A stretch of 64,000 bases of DNA from Echinicola soli. Its GTDB lineage: Bacteria > Bacteroidota > Bacteroidia > Cytophagales > Cyclobacteriaceae. A model generated the notes under the pieces. The model was given only the letters and a program-made list of their open reading frames with translations. It was not told the DNA's origin and made no database searches. Position 1 is the first letter of the stretch; each line of letters starts with the position of its first letter. The stretch is taken from positions 4,901,501 through 4,965,500 of the forward strand of contig NZ_CP041253.1 in the NCBI RefSeq assembly GCF_006575665.1. The letters run 5' to 3'. Shown here in pieces: positions 27,260 to 35,765 of this stretch. A program made the position numbers and the translations under genes.

Positions 27260-27934
27260 ATGGAAGCTAAAAAGACACCAAAAGCTGATCTGAGCAAAAA
27301 GTCAGGAATGTTCCTGAACTTGGGGCTTCTTGTCAGCGTTGGTCTTACGCTGTTTGCTTTCGAGTACAAAACGTACGAATCAGGAGAGCTGATGGATCTA
27401 GGAACAGTGGAAGACGATTTCGAGGAATTATTGGATATTCCTATCACCGAACAACCGCCGCCACCACCACCACCAGTAGAACAGCCTATCATCGAGGAAA
27501 TTCCTGATGAAGTAGAAATCGAAGAGAAAATAGAAGTAAACTTCGATGTGGAAGTGCAGGAGGAAACAGTGATCAAAGAAGTAGTGATTGCCGATGCACC
27601 TGTACAAGAGAAAGCTGACGAGATCTTTGACGTGGTAGAAACCATGCCAACTCCTCCAGGAGGAATGGAAGGCTGGAACAAATACCTAAGCAAAAACCTG
27701 AAATACCCCACCCAAGCACGAAGAATGGGAATCGAAGGAACGGTATATGTAGTATTCGTAGTAAATACGGATGGTTCTATCCAAGACGTCGGTATCCTTA
27801 GGGGCATTGGAGGTGGCTGTGATGAAGAAGCCATGCGTGTAGTAAGAAACGCACCTAAGTGGGAACCCGGTAAGCAAAGGGGACGACCGGTTAGGGTAAA
27901 AATGAGATTACCGATTCGATTCAAGCTTAGCTGA
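27260..27934 (+). CDS. tonB: TonB family energy transducer
   Basis: A 224-residue inner-membrane-anchored protein that passes proton-motive energy to TonB-dependent receptors such as SusC. It has a cytoplasmic Lys-rich start ('MEAKKTPKADLSKKSG'), one TM helix (about residues 19-35), a proline stretch ('EQPPPPPPPVEQP') and an acidic periplasmic spacer. The C-terminal TonB domain (about 135-224) carries 'YPTQARRMGIEGTVYVVFVV', 'GSIQDVGILRGIGGGCDEEA' and 'APKWEPGKQRGRPVRVKMRL'. A truncated paralogue with nearly the same C-terminal domain lies at 43066-43593. No exbB/exbD is seen nearby. Confidence 0.93.
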   Translation: MEAKKTPKADLSKKSGMFLNLGLLVSVGLTLFAFEYKTYESGELMDLGTVEDDFEELLDIPITEQPPPPPPPVEQPIIEEIPDEVEIEEKIEVNFDVEVQEETVIKEVVIADAPVQEKADEIFDVVETMPTPPGGMEGWNKYLSKNLKYPTQARRMGIEGTVYVVFVVNTDGSIQDVGILRGIGGGCDEEAMRVVRNAPKWEPGKQRGRPVRVKMRLPIRFKLS

Positions 27935-27954
27935 TCGATCGAACAATTTATAGT

Positions 27955-27990
27955 AAAAGGGCTGTCATTAATTTGACAGCCCTTTTTTTT
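27955..27990 (+). terminator. Intrinsic terminator after tonB
   Basis: AAAAGGGCTGTCA (27955-27967) pairs with TGACAGCCCTTTT (27974-27986) around a six-base loop, followed by a run of eight T from 27983. It is a strong rho-independent terminator 21 bases after the tonB stop and ends the plus-strand housekeeping block. Confidence 0.9.
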
Positions 27991-28243
27991 ATTATGTGCT
28001 ATCACCATTATTTAAAAATTATGCACCAAGGAATATTTCACATTAAAACATGTCCACTTGGCACAGGAAAAAGCTGTTTTCTTTCTCACTGAAAAACGCT
28101 AAAGAGGGTGTTTTTACATAACTTGTTCTTCTCCAGTAATTTCAGGGCTTGTTTTACCTGATCATCGAAATAATTGATCTATGCCAGTTAATCCCTGAAT
28201 TTGGATATTGACGGGTCGGTACTTGGATTAAGTGGCAGTGGAA

Positions 28244-28384
28244 TTATAGAGCCTTGCCCCGCGGATTATGCGGCCCCTTGAAATAACTGTAAACGCAAAA
28301 ATTATCCCCTTTGGTTTTGGCTTCCTGCAGGAATTCATCAATCCTTTCATACTGGGGAATTTCCCTTCGCTCAATACTGTACAA
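28244..28384 (-). pseudogene. Possible short gene remnant
   Basis: Read on the minus strand, these 47 codons are open between two stops and give a protein-like stretch with 'QYERIDEFLQEAKTKGDNF' followed by 'CVYSYFKGPHNPRG'. The second half resembles the 'FFLYLSFNAPHxP' strand of type I sulfatases, and an intact sulfatase lies just upstream on the same strand (28593-30023). There is no start codon and stops close both sides, so if real it is a decayed fragment. The rest of 27991-28592 holds nothing I can support. Confidence 0.25.
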
Positions 28385-28592
28385 CTACCCATAATCAAAC
28401 CGTCTGGGGAAGAATGCGTCGCTTCTCAGCTCAAGCCATTCTATAGCCTAATGGCTGAAGATTATCCATGGCGGATGTTATGTTTTCTCTTATATGTACT
28501 TTCAGTTCCGAACGAGCAAACGTTCATTATGCAGGCTATTTAATTCCTGCAAAGTTGTCTTCGCTACATTTATGGATATTTCAATAATCCTG

Positions 28593-30023
28593 CTAGAAAT
28601 CATAAATGTTCCATTCCTTGGGGGCTTGGAATCCTTCTTTGCCGATGTGGTAAGGGGGGACTTCCATGGGTGGATTGATCGACTCGAAAGCCTTAATCCA
28701 TGAATTCAAATTTTGAAATGCTTCCCCCATTTCATTGCTTCTGTTCTTGGCTTCAGTAGGATCATTCCATAGGTCAAACAATACATCTTCCTTTACATTC
28801 ATAGTTGGATTTCCACCGCTTTCCAAAACCAATTTCCATCTATGGTTCACTGCCGCTCCACACCCCAGGTAAAAATTCCTTTCAATCGTGTCCTTCTGTC
28901 CATTCCAAATGGTTCGCATACTCCTACCATCAAGTGCATTTGGAAAACCTACTTCAAGGCCAACAATATCGGCCAATGTAGGTAAAATATCTATGTAGCC
29001 CATCACTTGCTCACTTCTTTTCCCAGCTTTTATATGATTTTCCCAATAGACCAAAGCAGGCACCCGTACACCCCCTTCCCACTCTTGGAATTTGTGACCT
29101 CTCAGGCCACCTGAACTTCCAGCATATGCTGGTGCAGGGCCATTATCACTGTGAAATATCACTATGGTATTGTCGGCAATTCCCTCTTCGTCCAGGGCTT
29201 TCATGACCTTTCCTATCCCTCGGTCCAAAGCCATCACCATCGCATGGTACGTTTGCTCCTTTGTGTTTCCCCTGCCTTCTCTTCCATAATCTTTCTGATG
29301 GGAAAACCGTGGCTTCCCTGGGTCAAAACCGCAAGCAATCAAATCTTCCTTTTTAGCCTGGAGCGGGCTGTGGGGTGCATTGAAAGCTAGGTAAATGAAA
29401 AACGGCGCATCACCCTTATATTTCTGGATGCATGATACCGCCTCATCGGCCAATAAATCGGTAGCGTAACCTTGGTCATGGCTACTCTCATAATCATTAT
29501 GCCAATCCAGTTCTCCCTCTCTTTTGTGGGTAAAGTAATCGATGGCACCATTAAAATGGCCATAGAAATGCGTAAAACCACGACTCATTGGGTGATATTC
29601 TTTTCTGGAATGCCCCAAATGCCATTTTCCTATCATGGCACGATGCTGATACCCAGCATTTCCAAGGATTTCCGGCATAAATACCTCTGAAGTATCTACT
29701 CCAAAATCCCTCCAAGGAGGAATAACGGTTTCCCTTAATCCAAAGCGATCAGGATACCGTCCTGTCATCAGTCCTGCCCGAGTGGGTGAGCAAACGGGCG
29801 CTACATAGAACCGGTTCAAAACCATCCCACCACTGGCTAAATCATCAATATGGGGCGTGGGAAATGTACTCTCATTAAATCCCACATCCCCAAATCCCAA
29901 ATCATCGGCTACGATCAGTATGATATTGGGCCGTTCTTGGCCTTTGGCAGCTAAGGGTAACCATAATAGGCAGACTAAAAGGGGAAGTGCTGCAAAAGTT
30001 CCACTCAATGTTTTTGAAGGCAT
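28593..30023 (-). CDS. Type I sulfatase, arylsulfatase B-like, exported
   Basis: A 476-residue sulfatase that should remove sulfate esters from a glycan in the periplasm. A signal peptide covers about residues 1-28 (ending AAKGQ). The metal-binding start 'RPNIILIVADDLGFGD' (Asp40, Asp41) and the formylglycine site 'APVCSPTRAGLMTGRYP' (Cys78; C-x-P-x-R) are intact, as are 'IGKWHLGH' and 'FHSDNGP'. The order 'MSRGFTHFYGHFNGAIDYFTH' recalls N-acetylgalactosamine-4-sulfatase/arylsulfatase B. It is the last gene of the SusC-to-sulfatase locus, 89 bases after the regulator gene. Its activity needs a formylglycine-generating enzyme, not seen here. The exact sulfate position cannot be read. Confidence 0.92.
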   Translation of the reverse strand: MPSKTLSGTFAALPLLVCLLWLPLAAKGQERPNIILIVADDLGFGDVGFNESTFPTPHIDDLASGGMVLNRFYVAPVCSPTRAGLMTGRYPDRFGLRETVIPPWRDFGVDTSEVFMPEILGNAGYQHRAMIGKWHLGHSRKEYHPMSRGFTHFYGHFNGAIDYFTHKREGELDWHNDYESSHDQGYATDLLADEAVSCIQKYKGDAPFFIYLAFNAPHSPLQAKKEDLIACGFDPGKPRFSHQKDYGREGRGNTKEQTYHAMVMALDRGIGKVMKALDEEGIADNTIVIFHSDNGPAPAYAGSSGGLRGHKFQEWEGGVRVPALVYWENHIKAGKRSEQVMGYIDILPTLADIVGLEVGFPNALDGRSMRTIWNGQKDTIERNFYLGCGAAVNHRWKLVLESGGNPTMNVKEDVLFDLWNDPTEAKNRSNEMGEAFQNLNSWIKAFESINPPMEVPPYHIGKEGFQAPKEWNIYDF

Positions 30024-30112
30024 AACGGTCGGTTATTAATGTTCAAACTAAATTAACATGTCTTTATTGGTCCCACCGGAATTGCTCCGATAAGGCTTTT
30101 GGCCTGCTTTAA

Positions 30113-33100
30113 CTATGTATCTGGTGATGATCGATTATCGATGAAGGCTTGCAAGTCTCCCTTCTTATTATCCTTTGACTCACATTCTCCTTTGTATTCA
30201 GACGGAGGAACGCCATATTTCTCTTTAAACGCCCTGCTGAAGTAGTTGGGATCATTGAAGCCCACTTTGTAGGCTACTTCCGAGACATTGCTTCCTGCTT
30301 TTAATAAGTTGGTAGATTTTTTCAATCGGATGGCCTTCACAAATTCAGTGGCACTGAGATTGACCAGTTTTTTTAGTTTCATGTGAAGGAGGGTCCTGCT
30401 GACACCAGCTTCTTTACTGAATCCCGCGATATTGAAAGCAGGATCATCCAGGTTCTGATGAACGATCTCGATCAGTTTGTTGAGGAATTTATGGTCCTTA
30501 TTGTTTACAGGACGCTCATAATTGTCCACACTTCCAAATTTCAGGAAATGGTGTTTTAGACTATTCCGGGACTCCAGGGTGTTCTTCACCATAAGTCTTA
30601 GCTCCTGTAAATTAAATGGCTTGGGTAAATATGCATCCGCTCCGATCTCCAACCCTTCGATTTTACTCTCCATAGTAGATTTGGCGGTGAGCAATATAAA
30701 TGGAATATGACTGGTGTCGATATTATTTTTAATGGTGATACAGAGTTCGTCCCCGCCCATTTTGGGCATGACCACATCGGAAATAATCACGTCTGGAACA
30801 CGTTTGCCTATAATTTCTAACGCTGCAATACCATCATTTGCCGTGGTCACTTTATAGCATCTTGAAAAATAGGAGGCCAAAAATTTTCGCATCTCTTCAT
30901 TATCTTCCACTATCAACAATTCATAGGTCACTTCCCCTTCAAGATTATTTTTTTGTGAATCATCTGCTTTGACTTCCAGATGGTAATAGTCTTCATCGAT
31001 AAGGAGGCCTTTATTGCCTTCGACTTTAATGTACTCTTGTTTCTTATCTGAAGTAGTTTGAAGCGGAAGGTTTACGGTAATCCTGGTCCCCTGATCCACG
31101 GTACTTTCTGCAATTATGGAGCCACCGAGGTATTTGGTAAGGCTATTTACCAGAGCAAGTCCAATCCCTGATCCTGCTTCAGCTGGCGATGGATTATCTC
31201 CTTGATAGAAAGGCATGAATATTTTATCCAGTTCCTCTTTTGGCAAGCCTCTACCATTATCTTCCACGTGGATACTGAGCCAGGCATGCCCAGGAATAGC
31301 TGATGCTTTCATTTCGGCTTGCATCGTAATTTCACCAAATGTCGGAGTGCTCTTGATTGCATTTGACACTAGGTTAGTGACGATCTTTTCAAGTTTATCA
31401 TCATCAAATAGCGCCTCGAATGCCCGACAATCAGTTGTAAAATGATAGGTAATATCCTTTTTATGGTAAAGCGGTACAAAAGCCGAAAAAGTATCTCGTA
31501 AAAATAAGATCACATCTCCCCACTTCGGTTTTAGGTCGGTATGATCGGATTCAGTTTTTCGAAACTCCATCAACTGGTCAATTAAGAAATGTAAACGCGA
31601 AGCATTGCGCTTTATCAATTTAAAATCCTCCTTTTGATGGCTGGAATGGTCCTGGTGATCCAGAAATTTATCAATTACCGCTATGATCAATGTCAGGGGA
31701 GTCTTGAATTCATGGGAGATATAAGTGAAAAAATTGAGCTTGTGTTGGTTGAGCTCCTGCATTTTTTCCTTTTCTACCTTTTCCAGCTGATAGGTCATTT
31801 TTTCCTGATGCCTGAGATAAAGATACCTTCTATATCCAAAAACGGCAGCTACGACCAATAACCCATAAATGACCTTAGCCCAAGATGTCCACCAAAAAGG
31901 CGGTGCCACGGTAAGTAAAATCGTTCTTTCTCTGGACCATACACCATCAGGATTCGCTGCCTTTACATGGAAGGTATACCTCCCGGGGGACAGGTTGGTG
32001 TATGTGGCTGAATGCTTTTCATCTGGCTTGTTCCAATCTTTTTCAAACCCTTCCAAATAATAGGCATAAACATTTTTTCCTGGCGAAAAATAATTGGTGG
32101 CCACAAAATCAAAGGTAATTACATTTTGGCTGTACTTTAAGGTGATCGACTCTACCTCGTCAATCTGCGAAAAAAGTATCCCGTCGGCCCCTCCCACTTC
32201 CAATGGTTTGTTAAATAGCTTCAGTTCCGTAAAATGGATGCTAGGAGGAGTCTTGATAGCATTAATGCTGTCTGGGTGAAAATGATACATTCCATTTACT
32301 GTACCAAAGTACATCCTCCCACCTTTATCCTTATAACTTGACTTAAAGTTAAACTGGGCATCCTGCAGCCCATTGGATTTATCATAGATCTTCGTTTGAC
32401 CGGTTGTTGGGTCCAACACGGTCAGCCCATTATTGGTACTGAGCCAAAGGTTACCTTGCTGGTCTTCCAGAATTCCATACACATTATTATTGGACAATCC
32501 ATCGCTTTTGGTAAAGGCGCTAAAACGTTTAGCAGTCCTGTCCCATTGCAGTACACCTCCATTAAGGGTCCCAAACCAAAGCCTGTTTTTGGAATCTTGA
32601 AATACATGAATGACCTTGTTTACAGTAAGTCCATGGTTATCATGATGATCCTTGTTAAACCATTCCAATTGGTCTGTAACAGGATCATATCTGAAAATTC
32701 CATCATTTCTGGTACAGATCCAAATCTTGCCTAGGTCATCCTCCAACAAATCATACACAAAACGCTCTCCCACCCCTTGCGGTTTGAACTTTCTGAAATG
32801 ATCCTTCTTTCTATCATAAATATTGATACCTTCCCATGTTCCCACCCATAAATTGTCCCTGGAATCACACAAGAGGGAAAACACATTGTTATGTGAGATC
32901 GTGGAACTGTCGGTGGGGTCGTGCCTATAGTTTGTGAATTTACCAGTGGCGGGATCGTACCTGTCTAGCCCTTCCAGGAAAGTCCCCAGCCAGATATTTC
33001 CTTCCCCATCTTGCTGGAGGGCATGGACATTATTTCCACTGATGCTGCTCGGACTGTTTTTACTGGTAAAATAGGTGAAATGTTGGCGTTCCTTGTCCCA

Positions 33101-34213
33101 TACGCTCACTCCAGCATCTTCGGAGCCTATCCATAACCTTCCCTGCCTGTCCTCTGTGAGCTGGCTTACCGCTTTTCCGCTTAAACTATTTTCTCCACCA
33201 TCAGGAACCACCTTGACAAAACCCGATTCCCGCAACTTCACAAAATTCACCCCACCAAAGTAGGTTCCCATCCACATGATATTTTCCCGGCTTTTAAGAA
33301 TACAATATACTGACTGATCACTTAGGGCATAGGGAGACTGATCAAAGGACTGTGCATAATGCTCCGTGTTTCCGCTCACCTTGTCATAAACGTACATACC
33401 CTTCTCTGTCCCGATCCAAATCCTGTTCTGATCGTCTTCATTGATTGCACGAACCAATGAAACCGCTGATTTCTCTTCGGCCGTTTCCACCTTTTCGAAC
33501 TTGTCTTTTTGGGGCAGATACCAAAATGCCCCTTCTTGGGTACCCACCCACATCGTTCCTTGGTTGTCCTTAAACAGACAGTAAAAATTATTCCTTGTCT
33601 TTAGATTAGGCTTGAGATCGGCATATTCCTTGATAACATCCCCCATCTTGTTCACCAGATAGACGCCCTTACTGGTCATCAACCAAAACACATCCGTTTT
33701 ATATTCGGCAATTGCCAGGGTATTGCTTTCCTCACTTAATCGAGTGGCCTTATTTTGTTTATCAATCAGATAAAGTCCGCTTTCTGCACAGACATAAAGC
33801 AAAGCATCACTCGATTCGAAAAGACATTTGATATAGCCAAGGGGTTTCCCTTGATAATGGATATTTTCAACCCTATCAGTCTGATAATCATACCGGTCCA
33901 ACCCTTCTGATGTTCCGATAAAAAGTCGCTGTTCACTCGCAGGTTTCAGACAAAGAATCCTATCAGCGCTCAACCCTCCTGTATTCTCTTGCCCATTATA
34001 ATACGTCTTCAATCCATAACTATTGTACCTGTTGAGCCCTTCACGCGTACCTATCCATATATATCCCTTATGATCCTGGGCAATAGTATATACCGTACTG
34101 TGTGAAAGGCCGTCATGGGTAGTTATCTTATGGAACACTGGTTTTTCTCCAGCAGTTGTTTCCACTGATATTGCTAAAGCAAGAAACAATATGCAGAGCA
34201 CAATCCGTTGCAT
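30113..34213 (-). CDS. Hybrid two-component system sensor-regulator (HTCS)
   Basis: A 1366-residue one-protein two-component system, the typical controller of Bacteroidota glycan loci. In order: signal peptide (about 1-22); two beta-propellers of Reg_prop repeats ('GYIWIGTREGLNRYN', 'GTMWVGTQEG', 'GRLWIGSEDAGVSVWD' and others, about 25-690); a Y_Y_Y domain (about 700-765); one TM helix ('WAKVIYGLLVVAAVFGY'). Then come a histidine kinase with phospho-His in 'YISHEFKTPLTLI' and ATPase boxes 'DNGRGLP' and 'GSGIGLALV', a receiver with 'DVIISDVVMPKMGG', and a C-terminal AraC-type DNA-binding domain ('VAYKVGFNDPNYFSRAFKEK YG'-type). The periplasmic part senses an oligosaccharide and the AraC domain would activate the SusC operon. 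It lies between the two sulfatase genes on the same strand. Confidence 0.96.
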   Translation of the reverse strand: MQRIVLCILFLALAISVETTAGEKPVFHKITTHDGLSHSTVYTIAQDHKGYIWIGTREGLNRYNSYGLKTYYNGQENTGGLSADRILCLKPASEQRLFIGTSEGLDRYDYQTDRVENIHYQGKPLGYIKCLFESSDALLYVCAESGLYLIDKQNKATRLSEESNTLAIAEYKTDVFWLMTSKGVYLVNKMGDVIKEYADLKPNLKTRNNFYCLFKDNQGTMWVGTQEGAFWYLPQKDKFEKVETAEEKSAVSLVRAINEDDQNRIWIGTEKGMYVYDKVSGNTEHYAQSFDQSPYALSDQSVYCILKSRENIMWMGTYFGGVNFVKLRESGFVKVVPDGGENSLSGKAVSQLTEDRQGRLWIGSEDAGVSVWDKERQHFTYFTSKNSPSSISGNNVHALQQDGEGNIWLGTFLEGLDRYDPATGKFTNYRHDPTDSSTISHNNVFSLLCDSRDNLWVGTWEGINIYDRKKDHFRKFKPQGVGERFVYDLLEDDLGKIWICTRNDGIFRYDPVTDQLEWFNKDHHDNHGLTVNKVIHVFQDSKNRLWFGTLNGGVLQWDRTAKRFSAFTKSDGLSNNNVYGILEDQQGNLWLSTNNGLTVLDPTTGQTKIYDKSNGLQDAQFNFKSSYKDKGGRMYFGTVNGMYHFHPDSINAIKTPPSIHFTELKLFNKPLEVGGADGILFSQIDEVESITLKYSQNVITFDFVATNYFSPGKNVYAYYLEGFEKDWNKPDEKHSATYTNLSPGRYTFHVKAANPDGVWSRERTILLTVAPPFWWTSWAKVIYGLLVVAAVFGYRRYLYLRHQEKMTYQLEKVEKEKMQELNQHKLNFFTYISHEFKTPLTLIIAVIDKFLDHQDHSSHQKEDFKLIKRNASRLHFLIDQLMEFRKTESDHTDLKPKWGDVILFLRDTFSAFVPLYHKKDITYHFTTDCRAFEALFDDDKLEKIVTNLVSNAIKSTPTFGEITMQAEMKASAIPGHAWLSIHVEDNGRGLPKEELDKIFMPFYQGDNPSPAEAGSGIGLALVNSLTKYLGGSIIAESTVDQGTRITVNLPLQTTSDKKQEYIKVEGNKGLLIDEDYYHLEVKADDSQKNNLEGEVTYELLIVEDNEEMRKFLASYFSRCYKVTTANDGIAALEIIGKRVPDVIISDVVMPKMGGDELCITIKNNIDTSHIPFILLTAKSTMESKIEGLEIGADAYLPKPFNLQELRLMVKNTLESRNSLKHHFLKFGSVDNYERPVNNKDHKFLNKLIEIVHQNLDDPAFNIAGFSKEAGVSRTLLHMKLKKLVNLSATEFVKAIRLKKSTNLLKAGSNVSEVAYKVGFNDPNYFSRAFKEKYGVPPSEYKGECESKDNKKGDLQAFIDNRSSPDT

Positions 34214-34253
34214 GGTAATTTGGGTTATGGGCGTTCGGGAATTCCGTATTTCA

Positions 34254-35696
34254 TTATGGTAGGTTACGCTTCCAAAAGAGCACTTTAGCAGACATTTCTT
34301 TGACCATTTCAGGATGACTATCTGCTATATTTCTGGTCTCTGCAATATCTTTGGAAATATCATACAGCTCCACATGGGTGCTATCGTCATTTATGAGCAG
34401 CTTATACTCCCCCTCCATGATGGCCAGCCGGGGACTTCTGTACCTTGGATTTCCGGGTGATATATCAAACCGACTTCCATATTCCCAATAAATGGGAGCT
34501 GATCGACCGGATTCCTTTCCCTGAAGCACTTGACTCCTGTTTTCTCCATCCAATGCCACCGTGGGTGTCTCCAAGTTCAGGAGATTGGACAAGGTAGGCA
34601 ACAAATCTGTAGCATGCACGGTGGACTCCATAACTTTTCCTGGGGTGATATGCCCTGGCCATCTGGCCATAAAAGGCACCCTGATACCTCCTTCGTAAAG
34701 GCTCCACTTCCTTCCACGAAATGGACCGGCATCTCCTGGGGGATTATAATTTTCTTTGTAATAATAGCTCCAGTCGGTGGGACCATTATCACTGGTAAGG
34801 ATAATGAGGGTATTGTCCAACTCCTCCATATCCTCTAAGCCTTTCAACAACCTACCAATCTCTTGATCGAGTTGGTAAATTACGGCCAGGTACTCCTGAA
34901 GGTAATGATTGTTGGCGTAATTTGGAAACAGGCCGAGGTGCTTTTCCTTTGGGCGGAACGGATCATGTACATCATTTGGCCAAAGATTAATGTAAAATGG
35001 TTCACCCTTGTTTTTTTGTATAAACTCCAAGGTTCTGTCTACATAAATAGGTGTCTTCTGGTGCTTCTCTACCCATGTGATCTTTCCCCTGCCCAGTTCA
35101 GCACTTTGTTTGGAAAGCCCGTCATTTTTATCAAGCAAGCGATCTCCGAGCCCTTCAAATGAAACCAAGGACTCATCAAACCCGTAAGACGCTGGTAAAG
35201 GCGCTTCTCCAACATCCCTGCCTCCTCCCATGTGCCATTTACCAAAGTGGGCCGTTGCATAGCCTTCTGCTTTAAACATATCGGCTATCGTAGGCACGCT
35301 TTCATCCAAATAATTGGCCATGCCCCTTTTTTCATTGCGCTCCCTACTGGCCAAAAATGAAGTGATTCCAAATTTCGAAGGATACTGCCCTGTCATTAAC
35401 GTTATCCTGGAAGGAGAACAAATGGGTGACCCAACATAAAACCTGTTGAGGGTCACCCCTTCTTTTCCTATCCTGTCCATATTGGGAGTGGTAATATCGC
35501 AATTTCCATAAGCACTCAGATCACCATAGCCCATATCATCGATAAAGATCATGATGACATTCGGTTTATCTTCTATGCTACTACTGGTTTGACCATAGCT
35601 GTAATAGGGCACCATCCACAAAACCAACATCCATAGGATGGCCGGTGGGAATGATTTCACATTGGACAAGGTATAAAATAGTTTAAACGGTATCAT
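34254..35696 (-). CDS. Type I sulfatase, N-acetylgalactosamine-6-sulfatase-like, exported
   Basis: A 480-residue sulfatase of a different subgroup from the one at 28593. The metal site 'KPNVIMIFIDDMGYGDLSAYG', the formylglycine motif 'SPICSPSRITLMTGQYP' (C-x-P-x-R) and 'FGKWHMGGGRDVGEAPLPAS', 'TSDNGPTDW' are all present. The ATG at 35696 is chosen because it directly precedes the hydrophobic export signal ('PAILWMLVLWMVPYYSYGQ'); a TTG 45 bases upstream (35741) would only add charged residues. It follows the GH2 gene by 69 bases and precedes the regulator by 40, so it belongs to the operon. Two sulfatases imply at least two sulfate ester positions on the substrate. Confidence 0.92.
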   Translation of the reverse strand: MIPFKLFYTLSNVKSFPPAILWMLVLWMVPYYSYGQTSSSIEDKPNVIMIFIDDMGYGDLSAYGNCDITTPNMDRIGKEGVTLNRFYVGSPICSPSRITLMTGQYPSKFGITSFLASRERNEKRGMANYLDESVPTIADMFKAEGYATAHFGKWHMGGGRDVGEAPLPASYGFDESLVSFEGLGDRLLDKNDGLSKQSAELGRGKITWVEKHQKTPIYVDRTLEFIQKNKGEPFYINLWPNDVHDPFRPKEKHLGLFPNYANNHYLQEYLAVIYQLDQEIGRLLKGLEDMEELDNTLIILTSDNGPTDWSYYYKENYNPPGDAGPFRGRKWSLYEGGIRVPFMARWPGHITPGKVMESTVHATDLLPTLSNLLNLETPTVALDGENRSQVLQGKESGRSAPIYWEYGSRFDISPGNPRYRSPRLAIMEGEYKLLINDDSTHVELYDISKDIAETRNIADSHPEMVKEMSAKVLFWKRNLP

Positions 35697-35765
35697 ATTC
35701 TTTAATGGTAATTGGTTTTGTTTATCAGCCTCCTTGGACAAAAGATATAGATTACATGGAGCTTT

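Noticed and set aside
27470-27480. CCG/CCA trinucleotide run in tonB as a variable microsatellite
   Set aside because: It encodes the normal proline stretch of TonB and is too short to suggest phase variation.
28268-28703. Plus-strand short frames downstream of tonB
   Set aside because: They overlap the sulfatase 3' end or lie antisense to a better minus-strand fragment, with no domain evidence.
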